From Ectothiorhodospiraceae bacterium (GTDB lineage Bacteria; Pseudomonadota; Gammaproteobacteria; Nitrococcales; Aquisalimonadaceae): a stretch of DNA of 32,220 nt. Below, piece after piece: positions 1-9,282 of this stretch. The DNA is taken from the NCBI GenBank assembly GCA_007130525.1, contig SLSJ01000158.1:1-32220 (forward strand). The letters are read 5' to 3'. Under the pieces are notes generated by a model. The model ran no database searches. It was not told the origin of the DNA and was given only the letters and a program-made list of their open reading frames with translations. The translations under genes were made by a program, and so were the position numbers. Positions within the stretch are counted from its first letter, which is position 1; every line of letters starts with the position of its first letter.

Positions 1-49
1 CGGCATCTCGACGCCCTCGCGACGAACGGCGGTGAGATATGCGGGCTAG
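1..49 (-). repeat. Partial copy 1 of the CTAG-terminated ~180-bp inverted-repeat (MITE-like) element, cut by window edge
   Basis: cggcatctcgacgccctcgcgacgaacggcggtgagatatgcgggctag is the reverse complement of the left end of the copies at 13435 and 18257. Confidence 0.9.
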
Positions 50-468
50 TGTATCCGTCGTTCCGCCGGCACCGACTTGCTGCTTGCGGATTCGGGTCGT
101 GGTGAGGCATGGTGCATGATCATGCGCCATTCACCCGCTTCACAACGGAATATGTTCGTGGCAAGGACCCCCGAAGGAGAACCCGTCTGTCCCTCGACGT
201 AGATGATTTCCTGGAGGGTCTGGATTGCAATATCACGGTTGACGATGAAGCGTTCCCGGGTGTTGTGGAAATGCATGGCCGGAGCGTTACCGAAGATCTG
301 CTTCCAGGTTTCACGGATGGCATCGTAACCGTCAAGCCGATGCCCCATCGGATGAATGCATACGGTGTCGGGAGCCGTGGACCAGACTGCCATCATGTCA
401 TCCAGATCACGACGTTCGAATGCCCGGTAAAAGGCCGCTGCGGCGTGTTCAGGTGTATCCGCGATCAT
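46..468 (-). CDS. SnoaL-like / NTF2-fold protein
   Basis: 140 aa ORF; AAAAFYRAFERRDLDDMMAVW...HPMGHRLDGYDAIRETWKQIF is typical of SnoaL/NTF2-like proteins; stop codon lies in the repeat terminus. Confidence 0.8.
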   Translation of the reverse strand: MIADTPEHAAAAFYRAFERRDLDDMMAVWSTAPDTVCIHPMGHRLDGYDAIRETWKQIFGNAPAMHFHNTRERFIVNRDIAIQTLQEIIYVEGQTGSPSGVLATNIFRCEAGEWRMIMHHASPRPESASSKSVPAERRIH

Positions 469-593
469 CCTTCCACCCCTGGGTCTCCCTAAACGCTGCT
501 CCTTGTTGCCAGCCCCCAGGATGTTTCCAGCAACGTCATTCCGTACATCGAAGCGAACGGTACGGCGTACTCGGACCCGTGCCCGTTCGGGGA

Positions 594-1358
594 TCAGCCG
601 TGCGTTCTCGCCATGAAATCGTGAATCTGGTAGACCATGTCATCGGGTTGCTCCAGCGGCAGTTGATGTCCGGCAGGGGCGATGACAGCGAGGCGGGCGT
701 CGGGCATGCGATCTTCCAGAAACTGTGCATGCTTGAGCGGGGTCATGCGGTCGATATCACCGCTGATGACAAGCGTACGTTGGGTGATCTGGTGCAGATG
801 CCGTGTGGCATCGAAGCTGCCCCAAGCCGTGAAGTCCGCAAGGCAGGTCTGCGCACCCACATCGAGAAGGTGAGTGCGGTAGGCTTCCACGAGGGCGCCG
901 GGTGCGCCGGGGGCAAAGCTTGCGAATGTCAGCCGCTCCACCGCGGAGTCGAAGTCGTGCCGGATAAGTTCCATGAGTTCATCCATGTTCTCGACGCGCG
1001 CGCCGGTACAGGCAAGAATCAAGGCCTGCGGACAGTCCGGATACTTGAGCGCGAGCGCCTGAACGATGGCTCCGCCCATGGAGTGGCCGGCCAGCACCAC
1101 ATTGTCGAGATCCAGGGCATCGATGAAGGCGGAGATGGCCTCCACGTGGTCGTCAAGGCGCTCCGGCGGTGGCCCGCCGGAGCGGCCGTGCCCGGGGAGG
1201 TCCGGCAGCCACGTGTTGCAGTCAGGAATATCTCCGAGTCCGGCCGGCCAGACGCGATGATCGGCCGCAGCGCCGTGAACGCACACCAGATTGCGCCGGG
1301 CGTCCTGGTCATGGGCCGAGTAGAAGAGCTTGTCTTCGCCCAGATCGATAAATGGCAT
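594..1358 (-). CDS. alpha/beta hydrolase
   Basis: 254 aa; nucleophile elbow GHSMGG, LPDLPGHGRSGGPP, C-terminal APAGHQLPLEQP His. Confidence 0.9.
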   Translation of the reverse strand: MPFIDLGEDKLFYSAHDQDARRNLVCVHGAAADHRVWPAGLGDIPDCNTWLPDLPGHGRSGGPPPERLDDHVEAISAFIDALDLDNVVLAGHSMGGAIVQALALKYPDCPQALILACTGARVENMDELMELIRHDFDSAVERLTFASFAPGAPGALVEAYRTHLLDVGAQTCLADFTAWGSFDATRHLHQITQRTLVISGDIDRMTPLKHAQFLEDRMPDARLAVIAPAGHQLPLEQPDDMVYQIHDFMARTHG

Positions 1359-1447
1359 CGCTGATCTCTGTCGTGTCTGCAGGGAAGCCTACACTACGGG
1401 GAGGCCCTTTGCAGTTCCTGCTGGCGCACGTGAAGCGGTCCCTGCCG

Positions 1448-4400
1448 TCACGATTGTTCAACCTCCGCATACTCCCGGCGCCGCCACAGCCAGAACAGCA
1501 CCGGCACGAGCAGCAGCGAGACCAGCGGAGCGGTGATCATGCCGCCCACCATGGGTGCCGCAATACGCTGCATGGCTTCGGCACCAAGACCGTCGGCAAC
1601 GAGCAGCGGACTTAGCCCCAGAACCACAGTCAGGGCGGTCATGGTCAGGGGCCGAACCCGCATCACCGCGCCTTCTATGATGGCCGCCCGCAACTCCGCC
1701 CACGATGCCGGTTGACGTCTGTCCACTGCCTCGCGGATGTACATCAGCATGACCACCGCGAATTCTGCAGCCAGGCCAAGCAGTAGAGCGAAGCCCGCGA
1801 ACACCGCGACCGAGACGTTGAGCCCCATGAGGTAGAGGATCCAGATGCCGCCGACTGCCGCGAAGGACAGGGACCCCATCAGCATCAGAGCCTCGGCGCC
1901 GCTGCGGAAGCACAAGTAGAGCAGCAGGAAGATCAGCACCAGTGTGACCGGCACCACCAGGGAAAGCCGCTCGCGCGCACGTTCCAGGTGTTCATACTGC
2001 CCGGCCCACGCGATGGAGTACCCCGCCGGCAGGTCTACTTGCGCGCGCACCGCGTCGCGGGCGGCCGCCACATAGGAACCCAGATCACGGCCGCGCACGT
2101 CTACCGTCACCAGGCCGTTGAGTCTTGCATTCTCGGTGCGGATCATGGCCGGGCCGTCGGTGATCTCCACCCGTGCCAGCGCCTCCAGCGGCAGGTGGTT
2201 CCCGTTCGCCGTGACCACCGGAAGCTCGCGCAGGCGTTCGATCGAGCCGCGCCAGTCCTGCGGATAGCGCAGGTTGACAGGATAACGCTCAAGGCCTTCG
2301 ACGGTATCCGTCACATCCATGCCGCCCACCGCCGTCTGGATCACCGACTGCAGGTCGGTGACGGTGACACCATGACGGGCGGCCTGCCGTCGATCCACTT
2401 CGATCTCGATGTAGCGCCCTGTGCCGGTGCGCTCGGCATAGGCCGAGGCGGTACCGGGCAACTCGCCCAGCACCCGCTCCACGTCACGGCCGATGCGCTC
2501 GATCTCGTGCAGGTCCGGGCCGGCGATCTTCACGCCCACCGCTGAGCGTACCCCGGTGGAAAGCATGTCGATGCGGGTCTTGATGGGTGGCACCCAGACG
2601 TTGGAGGCACCGGGAATCTGCACCACCTCGTCCAGTTCCCGGATCAGGTCGTCCTTGGTCAGGCCCTCACGCCACTGGTCCCGGGGCTTGAACCGGATCA
2701 CCGTCTCCAGCATGCCGATGGGTGCCGGGTCCGTTGCGGTTTCCGCTCGGCCTGCCTTGCCGAACACCTGGTCCACCTCGGGTACGGTCTTGATCAGCCG
2801 GTTGGTCTGTTGCAGGAACTCACGGACCTTGCCGATGGATGCTCCGGGGTTGAGCGTGGGCATGTACATCAGATCGCCCTCGTCCATGTCGGGCATGAAC
2901 TCGGTGCCGAGTCGGCTGGCAGGGTAGACCATGCTGGCTGCAAGCAGCAGTGCCAGCAGCAGCGTTACCCAGGGGTACCGGAGCAGGCCTTCCAGGGCGG
3001 GGCGATAGAGGGCGATCAGGCTGCGGCTGACCGGATGTGCGGATTCGGGGCGGATGCGGCCGCGTACCAGATAGCCCATCAGCACCGGTACCAGGGTGAT
3101 ACCGAGCCCGGCGGCCGCCGCCATGGCGTAGGCGCCGGTGAACGCCAGCGGGTGGAACAGTCGACCCTCCTGTCCTTCGAGGGTGAACAACGGCAGGAAG
3201 CTCACCACGATAATGAGCAGTGCGAAGAAAAGCGGCCGTCCCGTCTCCTTCGCCGCGATGGCAACCGTGGTCCAGCGGTCCTCTCCGGGGGGCGCGCGCT
3301 CCAGCCGCTTGTGCAGGTTTTCCACCATCACGATCGCGGCGTCCACCATGGCGCCGATGGTGACCGCTATCCCGCCCAGGGACATGATGTTGGCATTGAT
3401 TCCCTGCTGCTGCATGATCAGCAGCGCCGCCATGATGCCGATTGGCAGACTGACGATGGCCACCAGCGCCGAGCGCAGGTGCAGCAGGAACACGGCGCAT
3501 ACCAGTGCGATGATCAGAAACTCCTGTACCAGCTTTTCGGACAGATGGCGCACGGAACCCTGGATCAGTTCGGAACGGTCGTAGGTCTCCACGACCTCCA
3601 CTCCGTCCGGAAGACCGGGCTGGAGTTCTTCCAGGCGTTGCTTCACCCGTTCAATGGTGGCGAGCGCGTTCTCGCCGTGGCGCATGACTACGAAGCCGCC
3701 CACCACCTCGCCTTCGCCATCCAGTTCGGCGATGCCGCGTCGCGCCCTCGGGCCCGTGCGTACTTCGGCGACGTCCTCCAGCAGTACAGGGGTTCCGTCT
3801 CCGGCACGACCCACAGGCACCAGGCGCAGGTCCTCGATTCCCTTCAGAAAGCCCAGGGACCACACCATGTACTCGGCCTCGGCCATCTCCACCACTGAGC
3901 CGCCGGCCTCACGGTTGGCTGCCCGGATCGACTGGCGGATTTCATCCAGGGTGAGGGCGTAGGCACGGGCCCGGTTGGGGTCAAGCAGCACCTGGTATTG
4001 GCGCACCATGCCGCCCAGGGGAGCAACCTCGGCAACCCCTTCCACCGACTGCAGTTCGAAGCGGAGGAACCAGTCCTGTAGGGAACGCAGTTGTGCCAGG
4101 TCATGGTTGCCGGTGTGGTCCACCAGCACATACTGGTAGACCCAGCCAACGCCGGTGGCGTCCGGTCCCAGCGCAGGCCGCGCTTCCGGCGGCAGATCCG
4201 GGGCAACCTGGCTCAGGTACTCCAGTACCCGGGCACGGGCCCAGTACGGGTCGGTGCCGTCCTCGAACAGCACATAGACAAAGGAGTCACCGAACATGGA
4301 GAAGCCACGCACGTCCCGGGCCCTGGGAACCGAGAGCAACGCGGTGGTCAACGGGTAGGTTACCTGGTCCTCCACCACCTGGGGCGCCTGACCGGCGAAA

Positions 4401-4555
4401 CCGGTATGCACGATGACCTGGACGTCGGAAAGATCGGGGATCGCATCCAGCGGCGTCTGCCGCAGGCTGAACACGCCCCAGAGCACGAACACCCCCGTGA
4501 GCAGAATCACCAGCAGGCGATTGTCCAGCGACCACTGCACAATGCGGTCAATCAT
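1448..4555 (-). CDS. cusA: HME-RND Cu(I)/Ag(I) efflux pump CusA-like (module 1)
   Basis: RND protein of about 1035 aa; GAMVDAAIVMVEN proton-relay motif; Met positions matching the CusA Met triad in EGDLMYMP, APIGMLET and TRIDMLSTG; start at MIDRIVQW (4555). Confidence 0.95.
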   Translation of the reverse strand: MIDRIVQWSLDNRLLVILLTGVFVLWGVFSLRQTPLDAIPDLSDVQVIVHTGFAGQAPQVVEDQVTYPLTTALLSVPRARDVRGFSMFGDSFVYVLFEDGTDPYWARARVLEYLSQVAPDLPPEARPALGPDATGVGWVYQYVLVDHTGNHDLAQLRSLQDWFLRFELQSVEGVAEVAPLGGMVRQYQVLLDPNRARAYALTLDEIRQSIRAANREAGGSVVEMAEAEYMVWSLGFLKGIEDLRLVPVGRAGDGTPVLLEDVAEVRTGPRARRGIAELDGEGEVVGGFVVMRHGENALATIERVKQRLEELQPGLPDGVEVVETYDRSELIQGSVRHLSEKLVQEFLIIALVCAVFLLHLRSALVAIVSLPIGIMAALLIMQQQGINANIMSLGGIAVTIGAMVDAAIVMVENLHKRLERAPPGEDRWTTVAIAAKETGRPLFFALLIIVVSFLPLFTLEGQEGRLFHPLAFTGAYAMAAAAGLGITLVPVLMGYLVRGRIRPESAHPVSRSLIALYRPALEGLLRYPWVTLLLALLLAASMVYPASRLGTEFMPDMDEGDLMYMPTLNPGASIGKVREFLQQTNRLIKTVPEVDQVFGKAGRAETATDPAPIGMLETVIRFKPRDQWREGLTKDDLIRELDEVVQIPGASNVWVPPIKTRIDMLSTGVRSAVGVKIAGPDLHEIERIGRDVERVLGELPGTASAYAERTGTGRYIEIEVDRRQAARHGVTVTDLQSVIQTAVGGMDVTDTVEGLERYPVNLRYPQDWRGSIERLRELPVVTANGNHLPLEALARVEITDGPAMIRTENARLNGLVTVDVRGRDLGSYVAAARDAVRAQVDLPAGYSIAWAGQYEHLERARERLSLVVPVTLVLIFLLLYLCFRSGAEALMLMGSLSFAAVGGIWILYLMGLNVSVAVFAGFALLLGLAAEFAVVMLMYIREAVDRRQPASWAELRAAIIEGAVMRVRPLTMTALTVVLGLSPLLVADGLGAEAMQRIAAPMVGGMITAPLVSLLLVPVLFWLWRRREYAEVEQS

Positions 4556-6278
4556 GGTCCATCTCCCTCTGGTCATCCAGCGGTTCGATGGCGGTGACCT
4601 CGTAACCGAATGTGTCGGCCTCCCGGGCCCGGAAACGGATTTTCATATGCGGCTGGACCTTGTCGAGATCCACCCCCTCGGCGACCAGGAAGTTCATGGT
4701 CATACCCGGCATGTCCAGGTCCGGGATCGGACCGTGGGAGATGTTTATCTCCCGGTTCTCCCGATCGACGCTGTTGACCACCGCCTCAGCCCAGTCATCC
4801 GACCCCGAACCTTTCCCGTTGCCGTTGACGGCTTCGATACCCGTAACCCGGTACACGCCGGGTTCCGGTTCCGTAATCCGGAAACGCACTTCTGCTCCGG
4901 GCTCGATGCCCTCTAGATCAAGGTCCGCCGCGAGTTCGAAGTCCATGGTCATTTCCGGCCAGTCCAGTTCCGGGATCGGTTCATGGGAGAGGTTGATGGT
5001 TTCGGCATCCGCATCTACCGCATTCACCACGCCCCTTGACGTGATTTCCTGCCTTTCATCGTCCGACTCCACCGCTTCCATGCGGCCGAGTTCGGCCACG
5101 ACATCGGACTCCGAGTCGATCAGGAACTGACCGGATGTCACTACCCGCTCGCCCTCTTCCAGACCATCCAGGATCTCCAGCCGGTCGCCGGCATTTTGGC
5201 CCACACGGATCTCCCGGGCCTGAAAGCGGCCTTTCCCCCTGTATACGATCACCCGGGTCTGATGACCGGTGCGGATAACCGCCTCGGCCGGCACGTGCAC
5301 CACGTCGTTGATGGGTTCCGCGTCCAGACGTACGGCCGCATACATGCCCGGCTTCAGCTGTTCATCGGGGTTGTCCAGCGCCAGTCGGGCCCGCACTGTC
5401 CGGGTCGGTGACGCCAGCGAGGGGTAGATGTAGTCGATGCGCCCCTGCAGGCTTTCACCCGGATGGTAGGGCAGCAGAACCTCCGCTGCCTGACCGACGG
5501 TGACGCCGTTTGCCTGCTGTTCGAAGAGATCGGCCAGTACCCAGACGCGGGATAGATCGGCGATGGTCATGATGGAGTCCGCGGGCCTGACGAACATGCC
5601 ATGGCGGACGTGCAGTTCCTGCACCACGCCAGCGTGTCTGGCACGGACCGAGATCGTCTGTCGTACCTCGCCGCTGCGCTCCACCCCGGCTATCTCGTCG
5701 GGGCCCATGCCCAGTGCACGCAGCCTTTGTCGTGCCGATTCGACGCCGCCGCCACGCCGAACGGCCTGCAGGAACTCCTCCTGGGCATTGACTAGCACGG
5801 GTGAGTACAACCGGAACAGCAGTTGTCCGGCCTCCACGCGCTCGCCGGTTGTGCGCACGCGCAGTTCTTCGATCCAGCCGTCGACACGCAGGTGGACGTG
5901 CGACAGACCGGCCTCGTCGTAGTCCACGAATCCGAAGGCGTCCACCTGCCGGACAAGCTTGCCGCGTTCGGCAGGTGCGGTGCGCAGGTTCATGTTCTGC
6001 AGGACTGCCGTCCGGATACGAACCGTCCCGGGTTCTTCCTCTGCATCATCGTCGTCGGCATAGACCGGGATGTAATCCATGCCCATATGATCCTGGCGGG
6101 GCTCCGGCGAGGTGATGGAGGAGTCCATGGGGTTGCGGTAATAGAGGATCTCGCGGTCGTTGTCCGAAGCCTCGGCCTGTTCGTGGTCCATATCGTGGTG
6201 CAGATACCACCAGGTTGCGCCGCTGCCGGTCACTGCGCCGAGGAGCAGCAGGATCAGCGTTATCAATGGTGTCTTCAT
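4548..6278 (-). CDS. cusB: CusB-like periplasmic adaptor with two C-terminal CusF-like domains (module 1)
   Basis: 576 aa; YYRNPMDSSITSPEPRQDHMGMDYIPVY metal-binding domain, membrane-fusion core, then two copies of an IxHxPIPxLxxPxMTM CusF-type domain. Confidence 0.93.
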   Translation of the reverse strand: MKTPLITLILLLLGAVTGSGATWWYLHHDMDHEQAEASDNDREILYYRNPMDSSITSPEPRQDHMGMDYIPVYADDDDAEEEPGTVRIRTAVLQNMNLRTAPAERGKLVRQVDAFGFVDYDEAGLSHVHLRVDGWIEELRVRTTGERVEAGQLLFRLYSPVLVNAQEEFLQAVRRGGGVESARQRLRALGMGPDEIAGVERSGEVRQTISVRARHAGVVQELHVRHGMFVRPADSIMTIADLSRVWVLADLFEQQANGVTVGQAAEVLLPYHPGESLQGRIDYIYPSLASPTRTVRARLALDNPDEQLKPGMYAAVRLDAEPINDVVHVPAEAVIRTGHQTRVIVYRGKGRFQAREIRVGQNAGDRLEILDGLEEGERVVTSGQFLIDSESDVVAELGRMEAVESDDERQEITSRGVVNAVDADAETINLSHEPIPELDWPEMTMDFELAADLDLEGIEPGAEVRFRITEPEPGVYRVTGIEAVNGNGKGSGSDDWAEAVVNSVDRENREINISHGPIPDLDMPGMTMNFLVAEGVDLDKVQPHMKIRFRAREADTFGYEVTAIEPLDDQREMDHD

Positions 6279-7525
6279 TGTTCCTCTCCCAGCAGGTACA
6301 GGAGTTCCGCCTGCGTCTGGCGCCGGTCGCTGAACACCCGCAGGCTGTCAAGACGTGTCTGCAGGTTCATGACCCGGGCCCTGATCAGGTCGGAGAAGGC
6401 GATGGTGCCGGCGCGGTAGGCCTGGTCGGCCGCCTCCGCGTTGGCGCGGGCGGATTCGAGCAGGCGATCACGGAAACGTGTGTCGCGCTCGTCGAGCCGG
6501 TGCAGCCGGCTGAGGATGGCCGCGTGCCGTGCGTCCAGATCCCGCGCCTGTTCCGTGAGAGCCAGCATGGCGGCGTCCCGTTGATGCTGGCTTGCAGCCA
6601 CTTCGCTGTCCTGGCGTTGCCGACTGAACAGAGGCAGATCCACCATCAACATGCCGGACAATCGGTCTACGCCGCCCTGAGCACGGGCGCCGGGCGCGCG
6701 GCCGTAGCTGAGTTGCAGACTCCACTCGGCTCTGTAGCCCTGACGGGCGAGCTCGATGCCCTGGCGGCCGTCCTCCACCGCCGCCTCTTCAGCCCGGAGC
6801 AGGGGATGCGCCCGGATACCGTCCTCGTGCGGCAAGGGGAGTTCCGGGAACGTCCCGGTCAGCGGCCTGGCGGCGACCTCGTGGCCGACCCAGCGAGCGA
6901 GTTCCGCCTCGGCCGCCGATTCGGCCGCATGCACCGTGCTGATGCGGTCTTCCAGGCGCTCGAGTTCAAGCTCCACCTCCAGTACGGCCTGTTGCGTGCC
7001 ACGCCCGGCAGCGAATTCCCGTTCGGTGATCTCCAGCAGCTCCTGGAATAGCTCACGTGTCTCCGCCAGTACCGCAAGCGCCCTTCGCTGGTAAAGCAGT
7101 TCCAGGTAGGCCTGGCGCACACCGCGCAGGGCCGTGCGTCCCGCGTCACGCGCCCGGGCCAGTTCGGCCGTGGCCCGGGTGCGCTCGCGGGCGCTGGAAA
7201 GCGCCCGGGTATCGCCGCGTGGAAAGGTCTGGCGCAGACCGATGGTGATCTGGGTCATTGGTGTCCGGTCGAGTCGGAATCCGTCGTCGATGGGCAGGTT
7301 CATGGCCTCGCCGATCAACACGGGGTTGGGTAGACTGCGGGCCGCCTCGGCCGAGTTTTCCCGTGCTGCGGCCAGTTCGTGATAACGGGCGGTGGTCGGG
7401 TCTCGCTCCAGCGCGAGATGTTCGGCCTGTTTAATGGACAACGGCGCCGAGGTCAGCTTGGCGGGACTGGCCAGCAGCAGTATCAGGAGCAGGCAGAGCC
7501 ACCCCCGGGTCGGGTTCGGAGACAT
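6275..7525 (-). CDS. cusC: CusC-like outer-membrane efflux protein (TolC superfamily, module 1)
   Basis: 416 aa with signal peptide and heptad-rich OEP repeats; 4-bp overlap with cusB. Confidence 0.9.
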   Translation of the reverse strand: MSPNPTRGWLCLLLILLLASPAKLTSAPLSIKQAEHLALERDPTTARYHELAAARENSAEAARSLPNPVLIGEAMNLPIDDGFRLDRTPMTQITIGLRQTFPRGDTRALSSARERTRATAELARARDAGRTALRGVRQAYLELLYQRRALAVLAETRELFQELLEITEREFAAGRGTQQAVLEVELELERLEDRISTVHAAESAAEAELARWVGHEVAARPLTGTFPELPLPHEDGIRAHPLLRAEEAAVEDGRQGIELARQGYRAEWSLQLSYGRAPGARAQGGVDRLSGMLMVDLPLFSRQRQDSEVAASQHQRDAAMLALTEQARDLDARHAAILSRLHRLDERDTRFRDRLLESARANAEAADQAYRAGTIAFSDLIRARVMNLQTRLDSLRVFSDRRQTQAELLYLLGEEQ

Positions 7526-7623
7526 GGTTTGCTTCCTCGCTGCGAGACCGGACGTGGCCGGCCAGCGCGTGGGTCACGTTTCCCTGCATGCGGCCCGGAG
7601 GCGCGCGTCAGGACGACCATGGA

Positions 7624-7950
7624 TCAGAGGAAGAAGACGCGTTTGGGAGGTTGCAAGTCGGGGGAGGGGTGTGCCGGCTTTGCCGGGAAGCCATGGTGGT
7701 TCGGAGAATGACCGATAATCAGGGGCTCGCTGTCCGTGCGGGCAGACACGCCGGCTATACAACCTATGCAGTCGGGGCAGACGCCGGATTCGGCGTTGGT
7801 GTGACAATCCGAGCCAGTGCCATTCGTCGCCTCGGCTACCTCGGAGCCGACGAACTCTGGGTTCTGGTAGTCGCCCATGACGTGCGATGGCGCAACAAAG
7901 AACGCTGCAATCAGGACAAGACAGAGCAGCAGATAGGATGGCGAGCGCAT
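7624..7950 (-). CDS. Small secreted Cys-rich protein heading cus operon 1 (CzcI/DUF2946-like position)
   Basis: 108 aa; signal-peptide-like N-terminus, CHTNAESGVCPDCIGC cluster, PPK near C-terminus; same place and layout as the ORF at 27668. Confidence 0.65.
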   Translation of the reverse strand: MRSPSYLLLCLVLIAAFFVAPSHVMGDYQNPEFVGSEVAEATNGTGSDCHTNAESGVCPDCIGCIAGVSARTDSEPLIIGHSPNHHGFPAKPAHPSPDLQPPKRVFFL

Positions 7951-8055
7951 GACAGTTCCAAACTAGCCTTATGGCCGGATGCGGTCAAGCGGCATCATTC
8001 CGCGACCGGACCGATGCATCCTTGCGTGGCCCGGTCAACAGAGCCTGACAGTGTT

Positions 8056-9282
8056 TCAAACATAGAAGTCCAGATCTTCCTGATGCTTCAGCAGATCCCG
8101 CAGCTTGTGCGGATTGTCGCCGAAGAAATAGACCAGCCCCCAGTGGGTACCAAAGGCCGTGCGCTTGGTTACGGTTTCCTCCACGGGCGGCGTCAGTTCA
8201 TGGAAATCGAAGTACTCGTGATCCTCGGTTTCCTCGGGAATCTGCAGCCTGCTGACAACACGCAGCCTCGGATAGACCCCGAAGCAGCCGGCGTAGCCCC
8301 GGGCATCGACCACGGGCTGCGGGAAAAACGCGTCGATTTCCTCGTCCGTCGCCTTGGGATCAAAGGCGAGCACCAGCCCCTGATAGGCGTTGAAGCCGTA
8401 TGCGCGCTCCAGCAGTTCAAAGACCTTGAAGCCCGGCGGCCGGTACGCCACCTCGCCGAAGTACAAGGTGCCGTCGCTGGTCACGAAGTATTCGGGGTGT
8501 ACGAAGCCGAATTCGATATCGAAGGTCTTGATCAGTTTCTCGATTTCCTTGGTGATCAGGGGCCGCCAGCTTTCCAGTTCCGGTGTGGCCGGCACGAACA
8601 CCGAATAGCCGAGGGTCACGTACTCGGAAATGTTGAGGAAACGGATCTTGCCCTTGTGGATCCATGCTTCGACCGCGAACTCCCAGCCGTCCAGGTGGCT
8701 TTCCATGAGTACGGGAAATTCCTCCTCGGGGATGTTATCCACCTCGTCCGGAGTGCGAATCACCCGATGGCCCAGGCAACCGGCCTTGTCGAAGGCCTTG
8801 AGGTGGATGGGGTCGTTGGGGTCGCCATCGAGTTTGAGCAATGTCTGGTTGACGCGTTTCAGAAAGCGGATTACATCGCTCCTGTCATGCGCTTCCTCGA
8901 AAATGCCCACGCGGATCCCGCCGAGTTGGGCGCGCCGTTTCATCAGCGCCTTGTCACGGAACAGCATGGCCTGGCCATGCAGCCTCGGGTTTTTCATCAA
9001 CACGGCGTTGATGGCGCCCGCCCATTCCACCGTTTCCTCGAACAGGGGGATGGCCACGTCAACGCCTTCCTCCTTGAGGCGCTCGGCGATGTCCAGCGAG
9101 GTGTCATTGAGGCGCTCGAAATCCCACTTGATGTAGGGGATGTCGTGTTTTGTGGCGTATTCCTCGGCCCACTTCGGGGCTACCACGACGTAGCGCCGGT
9201 CGAAACGATCCAGCGCGTCTATGGCGTTGAGACTCCAGCCCAGCAGGGCAATATAGCCCTTATCCGGATTCTTCTCCGTCAT
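8056..9282 (-). CDS. ATP-grasp domain protein
   Basis: 408 aa; FRDKALMKRRAQLGG, PVLMESHLDGWEFAVEAW, FGFVHPEYFVTSDGTLYFGEVAYRPPG typical of ATP-grasp ligases. Confidence 0.8.
   Translation of the reverse strand: MTEKNPDKGYIALLGWSLNAIDALDRFDRRYVVVAPKWAEEYATKHDIPYIKWDFERLNDTSLDIAERLKEEGVDVAIPLFEETVEWAGAINAVLMKNPRLHGQAMLFRDKALMKRRAQLGGIRVGIFEEAHDRSDVIRFLKRVNQTLLKLDGDPNDPIHLKAFDKAGCLGHRVIRTPDEVDNIPEEEFPVLMESHLDGWEFAVEAWIHKGKIRFLNISEYVTLGYSVFVPATPELESWRPLITKEIEKLIKTFDIEFGFVHPEYFVTSDGTLYFGEVAYRPPGFKVFELLERAYGFNAYQGLVLAFDPKATDEEIDAFFPQPVVDARGYAGCFGVYPRLRVVSRLQIPEETEDHEYFDFHELTPPVEETVTKRTAFGTHWGLVYFFGDNPHKLRDLLKHQEDLDFYV

Noticed and set aside
420-1364. 314-aa plus-strand ORF opposite the alpha/beta hydrolase
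   Set aside because: Antisense shadow ORF with no recognisable domain
7960-7988. CueR/MerR-type copper promoter before cus operon 1
   Set aside because: Only a TTGACC -35-like hexamer and a weak TAGTTT at 17 bp; no ACCTTCC-type dyad
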